This document shows positions 1 through 4,338 of a DNA stretch of 7,688 bases, one piece after another (the first letter of the stretch is position 1; each line of letters starts with the position of its first letter). Source of the stretch: Treponema sp. (lineage in GTDB: Bacteria; Spirochaetota; Spirochaetia; Treponematales; Breznakiellaceae); the NCBI GenBank assembly GCA_031258265.1, contig JAIRNB010000069.1, positions 1 to 7,688 of the forward strand, in the 5' to 3' direction. The notes beneath the pieces are model-generated. The model searched no databases and was not told where the DNA came from. It worked only from the letters and a program-made list of their open reading frames with translations. Made by a program: the position numbers and the translations under genes.

Positions 1-145
1 ATAAATATTCATGTTAATGAATATTTATACCTTACAAACTCCAAGCAAACCACAGGTTTGCACAGCTGCCCAATAATCGTGATTTTTTGCATATAGGGCG
101 CCACAGGCGCCTGGGCAAAAAATCTACAAGTGCAGCAGGCTGCTA
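1..145. repeat. Composite palindromic intergenic repeat, long copy
   Basis: This is the long copy of a repeat found again at 7430-7541. Seen directly: a perfect 12-bp inverted repeat, ATAAATATTCAT (1-12) and ATGAATATTTAT (17-28), with loop GTTA. A conserved linker follows (ACCTTACAAACTCC), then hairpin GCAAACC-ACA-GGTTTGC (45-61), a second linker (CCCAATAATCGT), and an outer stem GATTTTTTGC (81-90) with GCAAAAAATC (115-124). That stem encloses hairpin GGCGCC-ACA-GGCGCC (97-111). The shared tail ends with CAGGCTGCTA at 145. The two ACA-loop hairpins are missing from the other copy. The element may begin left of the window. Bases 146-203, between it and the esterase stop, hold only a GCCGC/GCGGC stem (167-182) without a T-tract. 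Confidence 0.85.
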
Positions 146-203
146 GGGGACGAAAGGCGCTTGGGGGCCGCGGAAAGGCGGCGCTGGCCGGAGCGAAGGA
201 GTC

Positions 204-845
204 TTACAGAGTCCTAATTAGTTCCGCCACAGCCTGGGCCAGTTTCAGATGGCCCTCCGGGTCCAGGTGAATACCGTCCGCCGCGCTGCTTTTGATGAAT
301 TTTCCCGCCTCCAGGTAATGGACGCCGTACTCCTCCGCCAGCCGCCGGTACAGGGGCGGAAGTTTCTTTGAAAGTTCAATGGAATCCCCAAAGATATGCT
401 TGAACACCGGGGATTCAACTGTGGCGGGGGGACAGACCAGAATCACCTGGGGGCTGGAATCCCCCGGCCCCATGCGGGAATCCCGGATTGCCAGGGCCAC
501 CCGCGCCGCCCCCAGGGCAATGTCGTAAGGCAAAGGGCTAAAACGGGGCTTAAGATCGTTGGTTCCCAGCATCACCACCGCCGCGTCAATGGGCTTGTGG
601 CTTTCTAAAATAGGTAAAATCTGCCGCAGCCCGTTTTTATCCCCCTCCACCGGGTCTTCCCGGCAGCTCGTCCTGCCGTTGAGCCCTTCCTCCACGACCC
701 ACCACGCGGGATCGCCGGGCTCGCAGCCCTCGTTCAGAAGCCGCCCCAGGACCATGGGCCAGCGGGTCTTGTGATCGTAGCGGCCCAGGGTATGGGGATC
801 GAAGCCCCAGGTATTCGAATCGCCGTAACAAAAAACGGTCTTCAC
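204..845 (-). CDS. SGNH/GDSL-family hydrolase (arylesterase-like)
   Basis: A predicted serine esterase of about 213 residues, probably cytoplasmic because no signal peptide is visible. From the GTG at 845 the protein opens with VKTVFCYGDSNTWG, which is block I of the SGNH fold with nucleophile Ser10. Block II Gly lies in EGLNGRTS, block III is GTND, and block V is DGIHLD near the C-terminus, giving the catalytic Asp and His. The overall pattern (DIALG after GTND, then a V-x-PP segment) resembles the arylesterase/acyltransferase group that includes the Mycobacterium smegmatis enzyme. The natural substrate cannot be told. The GTG start is chosen because AGGGG lies 7 nt upstream and the reading frame starts 4 nt after the stop of the VOC gene. 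A longer in-frame reading would overlap that gene and add unrelated residues. The pair is probably cotranscribed and translationally coupled. Confidence 0.88.
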   Translation of the reverse strand: MKTVFCYGDSNTWGFDPHTLGRYDHKTRWPMVLGRLLNEGCEPGDPAWWVVEEGLNGRTSCREDPVEGDKNGLRQILPILESHKPIDAAVVMLGTNDLKPRFSPLPYDIALGAARVALAIRDSRMGPGDSSPQVILVCPPATVESPVFKHIFGDSIELSKKLPPLYRRLAEEYGVHYLEAGKFIKSSAADGIHLDPEGHLKLAQAVAELIRTL

Positions 846-849
846 CTTA

Positions 850-1239
850 TTACCCCTTAACCTGGAAAAATTCGATAACTTCGTTATCCGGCCCCAGGAC
901 AAAGGCATTGCGGACCGCCATGCTCCCCAGTTGTACATCGCTGGGGGCGGTCCGTGAAAGCGCCCCGGCCTTGATTGCCGCGTCGTAAGCGGCCTGGGCG
1001 TCGCCGGTACGGAGCGCCACATGAGCCCAGTGGGCGTTGATCTCCTCCGCCCCATCCCCCAGGGGGATAATCTCGATCACCGCGTTTTCCCCCAGATCCA
1101 CCAGGTAGACAGTCTTGCCGCTGTCCCCCATGGGAAAACTAAAGGTCACCGTCCCCCCCAGCCCTTTAGTGTAAAAGTCCAGGCTTTTTTCCGAATCTTT
1201 AACCCATAAGCCGATATGATGAAACCCGTTGAACCGCAT
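850..1239 (-). CDS. VOC-superfamily (glyoxalase/bleomycin-resistance fold) protein
   Basis: A 129-residue protein with two beta-alpha-beta-beta-beta modules typical of the vicinal oxygen chelate fold. The N-terminal FHHIGLWVKDSEKSLDFYTKGLGG is the classic first module. Likely metal ligands are His8, Glu56 (in VIEIIP), His73 (in HWAHVAL) and Glu123 (in VIEFFQ). This is the H/E/H/E quartet of glyoxalase I-like enzymes, so it is probably a metal-dependent lyase, isomerase or dioxygenase. The family is too diverse to name a substrate, and lactoylglutathione lyase is only one option. The ATG is preceded by GGAG with 6-nt spacing. It is the first gene of a two-gene leftward unit with the SGNH hydrolase. 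The linkage may mean a shared catabolic or detoxifying role, which is inference. Confidence 0.85.
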   Translation of the reverse strand: MRFNGFHHIGLWVKDSEKSLDFYTKGLGGTVTFSFPMGDSGKTVYLVDLGENAVIEIIPLGDGAEEINAHWAHVALRTGDAQAAYDAAIKAGALSRTAPSDVQLGSMAVRNAFVLGPDNEVIEFFQVKG

Positions 1240-1307
1240 AAGCCTCTCCTCAGTATGATTGTAAGATTGCCCCGGCGCGTTACAGCCCCATGGGCAGTCC
1301 TATCATA

Positions 1308-1345
1308 GGGCCTAAACCCGGCTTTAGCCCAGCCCTGTAAAGGGC
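1308..1345. repeat. Two adjacent hairpins between VOC gene and hicA
   Basis: The 128-nt gap between the divergent VOC and hicA genes contains a stem of eight pairs with one bulged C (GGGC-TAAA at 1308-1316 against TTTA-GCCC at 1323-1330). Directly after it comes GCCCT-GTAA-AGGGC (1332-1345). Neither has a T-tract, so they are not classical terminators. They lie in the presumed promoter region of both genes, where I see no convincing -35/-10 pair. Confidence 0.5.
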
Positions 1346-1367
1346 GGGACACCGGAATAGTGGGAAC

Positions 1368-1592
1368 ATGGGGTTCCAGCCGGATCAATCAATTAATTTT
1401 TCAGAGGCAGTTTCTTTGTTGTTGTCCCTCGGATTTTCACAAAGAATTAAAGGGGATCATCATATATTTTACCGTGGGGGTATTGTTGAAATTATTAATA
1501 TCCAACCTAATGGAGCAATGGCTAAATCCTATCAGGTTAGGCAAATCAGAGAGCTGATCATAAAATATAAATTGGAGGAAAAGGATGACTAA
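1368..1592 (+). CDS. hicA: HicA-family mRNA interferase toxin, N-terminus atypical
   Basis: A 74-residue protein of the HicA (YcfA) family, small dsRNA-binding-fold ribonucleases that cleave mRNA when not bound by HicB. Seen here: the first helix INFSEAVSLLLSLGF (9-23), the catalytic-histidine strand KGDHHIFYR (28-36), then INIQP and the C-terminal helix YQVRQIRELIIKYKL. The usual GSHH reads GDHH; the histidine is kept. Relatives normally carry about 10-15 more residues before this helix. Here an in-frame TAA at 1338 blocks extension, and the only in-frame start, ATG 1368, has no good Shine-Dalgarno (GGG at 1362-1364 is too close). The original start may have been lost by a rearrangement near 1375. 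The core domain looks intact, so activity is uncertain rather than excluded. Its last codons overlap hicB by 8 nt. Confidence 0.72.
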   Translation: MGFQPDQSINFSEAVSLLLSLGFSQRIKGDHHIFYRGGIVEIINIQPNGAMAKSYQVRQIRELIIKYKLEEKDD

Positions 1593-1794
1593 ATACGAAA
1601 TCATTATCTATTGGAGTGAAACCGATAATGCCTATATTGCGGAGGTTCCTGAATTAGCGGGCTGTGTGGCCGATGGTAAAAATTATACGGAAGCAATCAA
1701 AAACGCAGAAGTAGTCATCTCCGAATGGATAGAGACCGCCCGCAGCCTGGGACGGGAAATTCCGGCGCCTCGGGGCAGATTAGTTTATGCTTGA
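1585..1794 (+). CDS. hicB: HicB-family antitoxin
   Basis: A 69-residue protein matching the short HicB antitoxin domain (UPF0150), which folds like a partial RNase H domain and covers the toxin active site. Seen: first strand YEIIIYWSETDNAYIAEVPEL, the turn AGCVADG, the helix TEAIKNAEVVISEWIETARSLG, and the typical end REIPAPRGRLVYA. There is no C-terminal ribbon-helix-helix or helix-turn-helix extension, so direct operator binding by a separate DNA-binding domain is not evident. The start has a strong GGAGG (1574-1578) with 6-nt spacing, located inside hicA. Together with the 8-nt overlap this suggests coupled translation. With a weak start for hicA and a strong one for hicB, the antitoxin is probably in excess. 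Toxin-first order is usual for HicAB. Confidence 0.9.
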   Translation: MTKYEIIIYWSETDNAYIAEVPELAGCVADGKNYTEAIKNAEVVISEWIETARSLGREIPAPRGRLVYA

Positions 1795-1821
1795 AATTTG
1801 TGCCGCGCTGCCGCACAAATT
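1795..1821. repeat. Inverted repeat directly after hicB stop
   Basis: A perfect 9-bp inverted repeat, AATTTGTGC (1795-1803) and GCACAAATT (1813-1821), with a 9-nt loop starts on the base after the hicB stop codon. No T-tract follows, so it is more likely an mRNA 3' stabilising stem or repeat remnant than the main terminator, which lies at 1895-1930. Confidence 0.55.
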
Positions 1822-1866
1822 GATCATGTTCCATTTTACCGAGAGAAAAAAGTAGCAAAAGCTAAT

Positions 1867-2008
1867 AGTTGTTCAAAAACCGCTTAAAAATAACAAAAAA
1901 CACGGATTTTGTTAAAAATCCGTGTTTTTTGGGAGACTTGTAAGCCACGCTTCGCTTGGCAGCCATGCGGGGCGTGGCAAAGAACCAACTGGGTTCTTGA
2001 ACAAGTCC
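1867..2008. repeat. Family A palindromic element, expanded copy
   Basis: The outer ends are inverted repeats: AGTTGTTCAAAAACC (1867-1881) and GGGTTCTTGAACAAGTCC (1991-2008), 12 of 13 bases complementary over the core. The same end sequences lie face to face with only a few bases between them at 6687-6723, and as a tight palindrome at 7365-7396. Here about 110 nt separate the ends. That interior holds the 16-bp terminator (1895-1930), GCCACGC/GCGTGGC arms (1944-1950 and 1972-1978), and AAGAACC/GGTTCTT (1980-1998). The layout looks like a small element with terminal inverted repeats that carries cargo hairpins. Confidence 0.65.
1895..1930. terminator. Perfect 16-bp bidirectional rho-independent terminator
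   Basis: AAAAAACACGGATTTT (1895-1910), loop GTTA (1911-1914), AAAATCCGTGTTTTTT (1915-1930). The stem is perfect and the A/T ends give a T-run after the stem on both strands. It can therefore end hicAB transcripts rightward and Gfo/Idh transcripts leftward, as expected between convergent genes. Confidence 0.88.
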
Positions 2009-2023
2009 AATTTCAAAAAGCTG

Positions 2024-3163
2024 CTAGATCGCCAGGCCCGCCTCGGCGGAGGAACCGTAGTTCTCGTCCAGGTAACCCCGGGGGATAGGATTGGGCCGCT
2101 GGAAGCTGCTGGTCATCTTGTAGAATTGCTGGGTTTCGCAGCTTTTGTAGAGGCCCAGGAGGAGTTCGAGGCCGTGGAAGGCCATTTCCTTGCTGGTTCG
2201 GGGCCGGCGGCCGTTCCGCAGGGACCATGCCAGTTCCGCCGGCCCGATTCCCCGGCTGTTTTTTGAAAAGGCATGGGTGCCGGGCAGGGTAACGGGTTCA
2301 GGATGGCCCTTGAGGACGACCTTTACCTCGCCGCCGAATTGGTTGGGATCGGGCATGTAGAGAATACCGTCGGTACCGAATACGGTGATCTGGGGCTTTT
2401 CGTTTCCAATGCTGGAGGAGTTGAAGTGGAGGGCGCCAAAAACACCGGAGGCGAAACGGAAACTCCCCACCACAAGGTTTTCCGCCTGGAGCCGGAACTG
2501 TTCCCCAAAGTCAGGCTTATCCGGGAAATAGTGGGTCCGTTCAGGATTCAGGGTGGTGACAAAACCGGAGACTTCGGTGACGGGCCCCAAGAGACTGAGC
2601 ATGGCGGTAACATAGTACACCCCCACATCAAGACCGATGCCGCCGCCGGGAAGGGCGGTGAAGGGGAAACGTTCCGCCAATAGGCCGGAATCCCGGTTCA
2701 GGGTAGCGGTTACGGAGGTAATATCGCCGATAAGGCCGGAATCCAGGTAAAAACGGGCAGTCTGGATAGCCTGGCCCATAAAGGTATCCGGGGCATTGCC
2801 GTAGAGGAGTTTGTTCTTATCGGCAAGCTGCACCAGTTCCCGGGCGGCCTCTATCGACAGATCGATAGGTTTTTCGGAATAAAGATTCTTCCCCGCGTTA
2901 AGGGCCTGGGTGGACACAAGATGGTGATTCACCGGGTCTGTGATATTCAGCACCAGTTCAATGTCCTTGTCGTTAAGAATCTCCTCAATACGCATCTGTT
3001 TGATATTAAACTGATTGGCCCGCCGCTCCATCCGTTCCTTGATAATATCGCAGCAGCCCACCACTTCGAGAATTTCAAACTTACTGGTCATGTTGGTGAG
3101 GTAGATTTCACTGATGACGCCGCAGCCCACCACCGCGACCTTAACTTTTTTGAGCTTTCCCAT
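2024..3163 (-). CDS. Gfo/Idh/MocA-family NAD(P)-dependent oxidoreductase
   Basis: A 379-residue cytoplasmic dehydrogenase-like protein. The N-terminal Rossmann domain shows VKVAVVGCGVISEIYL (nucleotide-binding GxGxxS-like loop, residues 13-18) and the end-of-strand acid Asp39. EKP follows at 97-99, whose lysine is a conserved catalytic/nicotinamide residue of the family. The C-terminal alpha/beta domain carries GGGIGLDVGVYYVTAML (173-188). Many members have D-x-G-x-H here; this one has Asp179 and Tyr183 in place of the histidine, a known subfamily variant (MGPYY-like). Substrates in this family are sugars, inositols or related polyols, and none can be assigned. The length is normal for the family. 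The start is supported by GGGGGAG just upstream. The gene stands alone, convergent to hicAB, with the shared terminator downstream and a family B palindrome about 25 nt upstream. Confidence 0.9.
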   Translation of the reverse strand: MGKLKKVKVAVVGCGVISEIYLTNMTSKFEILEVVGCCDIIKERMERRANQFNIKQMRIEEILNDKDIELVLNITDPVNHHLVSTQALNAGKNLYSEKPIDLSIEAARELVQLADKNKLLYGNAPDTFMGQAIQTARFYLDSGLIGDITSVTATLNRDSGLLAERFPFTALPGGGIGLDVGVYYVTAMLSLLGPVTEVSGFVTTLNPERTHYFPDKPDFGEQFRLQAENLVVGSFRFASGVFGALHFNSSSIGNEKPQITVFGTDGILYMPDPNQFGGEVKVVLKGHPEPVTLPGTHAFSKNSRGIGPAELAWSLRNGRRPRTSKEMAFHGLELLLGLYKSCETQQFYKMTSSFQRPNPIPRGYLDENYGSSAEAGLAI

Positions 3164-3185
3164 AGATCTCCCCCTGTGAATTATT

Positions 3186-3229
3186 TAGTGTCTGTCCACA
3201 AAGTCGGTTACTTTGTGGACAGAACTTGC
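3186..3229 (+). repeat. Family B palindromic repeat, copy 1
   Basis: A perfect 14-bp inverted repeat, TCTGTCCACAAAGT (3191-3204) and ACTTTGTGGACAGA (3210-3223), with loop CGGTT. It is flanked by TAGTG on the left and AACTTGC on the right. The same flanks and arms recur in reverse orientation at 6636-6680. It lies in the 5' region of the leftward Gfo/Idh gene. Confidence 0.8.
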
Positions 3230-3237
3230 ATTTGCTC

Positions 3238-3256
3238 CCGTTTTGTACCAAAACGG
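3238..3256. repeat. Perfect 8-bp hairpin between family B copies
   Basis: CCGTTTTG (3238-3245), loop TAC, CAAAACGG (3249-3256). Alternative pairing GTACC/GGTAC (3245-3259) overlaps it. It sits between two family B palindromes, so 3186-3314 is a run of three strong hairpins with no gene. Confidence 0.6.
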
Positions 3257-3282
3257 TACGCAAAGTGCATTTTTTAAGGAAC

Positions 3283-3314
3283 TCTGTCCATAATGTGTCT
3301 ACATTATGGACAGA
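3283..3314. repeat. Family B palindromic repeat, copy 2
   Basis: A perfect 14-bp inverted repeat, TCTGTCCATAATGT (3283-3296) and ACATTATGGACAGA (3301-3314), with loop GTCT. The outer arm TCTGTCCA is the same as in copy 1, while the inner part differs but stays fully complementary. Confidence 0.8.
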
Positions 3315-3328
3315 CTCTATTTAACGGC

Positions 3329-3690
3329 CCCCGAATTCCGGGGTGTCATAAACCTGATTGTACTAGGATCGGCGGCTCATGTACACGGAGGGCGCGGGCT
3401 AATAATAGCGGAACAGCCGCGATAGGGGTCTGCTCCCCAAGAACCCGCTTGCCTGCGGGGGAACTTTAGAACCCGGCGGAATTATCGCATCCTGCCAATG
3501 GGCGTCCCCAAAGGGGGGGTAGTGGAGTAGACCGGACCCCGCAGGGGGAGGACTACGGAACGAGGGCGGGGCAGCGTCAAAACATGCTCTGCGTGGGCGG
3601 TCATACCCCCGGCTTTTGAGACATAATGTGCCCCCCCTTAAAACAGGCTTTACTTAGCCCCTGCCCTTGAACATGCCGGGGCTTTGTTGT
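3329..3690 (+). ncRNA. Candidate structured RNA of unknown class upstream of argR
   Basis: A stretch of about 360 nt with no credible reading frame but dense, mostly GC-rich stems: CCCCG/CGGGG (3329-3343); ATC+GCGGCT with AGCCGC+GAT, one bulge (3368-3423); GGGG/CCCC (3425-3438); CCCGC/GCGGG (3444-3459); CCCC-AAA-GGGG (3506-3516); GTAGT/ACTAC (3519-3556) enclosing CCCC-GCA-GGGG (3537-3547). A possible imperfect closing helix joins 3340-3356 with about 3644-3661, and it would compete with the terminator stem at 3656-3683. I checked by eye for RNase P RNA, tmRNA, SRP RNA, 6S and T-box signature sequences and found none. The strand is inferred from the terminator and from argR. It could instead be a GC-rich repeat remnant. 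Without covariation evidence the call stays weak. Confidence 0.33.
3656..3690 (+). terminator. Terminator-like stem before argR
   Basis: AGCCCC (3656-3661) pairs with GGGGCT (3678-3683), with two further GC pairs inside after a mismatch. It is followed by TTTGTTGT. The T-tract is interrupted, so efficiency is uncertain. It would end any rightward transcript from the structured region about 40 nt before argR. Confidence 0.5.
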
Positions 3691-3717
3691 AAATTTATAC
3701 AGAAGTTTAGATATTAT
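3687..3717 (+). promoter_or_regulatory. Possible argR promoter and operator palindrome
   Basis: A TATTAT (3712-3717) resembles a -10 box and TTGTAA (3687-3692) a -35 box, with 19-nt spacing, slightly long. Between them lies TGTAAATTTATACA (3689-3702 approximately), an imperfect AT-rich palindrome of the size of one ARG half-site pair. ArgR proteins usually repress their own gene, so this is a plausible autoregulatory site. It is not a close match to the E. coli or Bacillus ARG-box consensus. Confidence 0.3.
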
Positions 3718-3731
3718 TCGGAAAAACAACC

Positions 3732-4205
3732 ATGAAAGAACGCCTTGCCCGCTTGAAGACTATGAAAGATCTGATAAGAACCTGTCATATCGAGTCCCAG
3801 GAATCCCTGTTGGAGTATCTTCAAAAAGAGGGCTTCCTTGTAACCCAGGCTACCCTCTCCAGGGATCTTAAGTTCCTTAAGGTGGGGAAGGTTGCCGGCG
3901 GCGGCGGGACCTACGTCTACTCCCTCCCTGGGGAGGAGGAACGGCAGGAAAAGGAACGGGCTTCCATACAGGATTTTCTGCGGGGTTATATTTCTATCGA
4001 ATGGTCCGGCAGTATTGTGGTAATAAAGACCTATTCGGGACATTCCGATTCGGTGGCCCTGGCGGTGGATAATCTGGGGCTGGACGATGTGCTGGGTACT
4101 ATTGCGGGAAGGGATAATACCGTATTTGTGGCCCTCCGGGAAGGGATAAGCGGGGAAGATTTTGTGAGACGTATGAAGAAAAACATTCCGGAACTGGAAG
4201 ATTGA
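3732..4205 (+). CDS. argR: ArgR/AhrC-family arginine-responsive transcription regulator
   Basis: A 157-residue protein, the normal length for ArgR. The N-terminal winged helix-turn-helix (about 1-65) has ESQESLLEYLQKEGFLVTQATLSRDLKFL, with the recognition-helix signature SRD at 43-45. The C-terminal oligomerisation and arginine-binding domain (about 80-157) shows GHSDSVALAVDNL and GTIAGRDNTVFV. In E. coli the second motif reads GTIAGDDT and its aspartates contact arginine. Here it reads G-R-D-N-T, keeping Asp128 but with altered spacing, so the ligand response may differ. ArgR hexamers repress arginine synthesis and activate catabolism. No arginine genes are in the window. The ATG at 3732 fits family N-termini but has no recognisable Shine-Dalgarno. 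Given the promoter guess, the leader would be very short. A terminator at 4299-4322 follows. Confidence 0.93.
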   Translation: MKERLARLKTMKDLIRTCHIESQESLLEYLQKEGFLVTQATLSRDLKFLKVGKVAGGGGTYVYSLPGEEERQEKERASIQDFLRGYISIEWSGSIVVIKTYSGHSDSVALAVDNLGLDDVLGTIAGRDNTVFVALREGISGEDFVRRMKKNIPELED

Positions 4206-4298
4206 CGGGTAATAATCTTTCTTTACGGCTATGCTTAATAGGGGCTGTTGGTAAAGATGCGCAAAGAAAAGAACGGAAAGCGGGGCTGGTTTAAGTTT

Positions 4299-4322
4299 AG
4301 CGGCGGTACTGCCGCTTTTTTT
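4299..4322 (+). terminator. Terminator/possible attenuator immediately before pgi RBS
   Basis: AGCGGC (4299-4304), loop GGTACT, GCCGCT (4311-4316), followed by a run of seven T (4316-4322). This is a canonical intrinsic terminator that would end argR mRNA. The pgi Shine-Dalgarno AGGAGG starts only 3 nt after the T-run (4325-4330). No promoter fits in between, so any transcript reaching pgi must read through this stem. Confidence 0.85.
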
Positions 4323-4338
4323 ATAGGAGGACTTAGCG

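Noticed and set aside
1..30. ATGAATATTTATAC as an ARG box for ArgR
   Set aside because: Spacing and symmetry differ from the ARG-box consensus. The sequence is one arm of the repeat's own palindrome and recurs in the second copy away from arginine genes.
846..1055. Longer in-frame start for the SGNH hydrolase inside the VOC gene
   Set aside because: The added residues are arginine/proline-rich out-of-frame VOC sequence. The GTG at 845 with AGGGG gives the exact family N-terminus.
3519..3556. GGAGTAGACCGGACCCC as RNase P RNA helix P4 region
   Set aside because: It only loosely resembles GAGGAAAGTCCGGACTCC, and the matching 3' conserved RNase P segment is absent, so the similarity is taken as chance.
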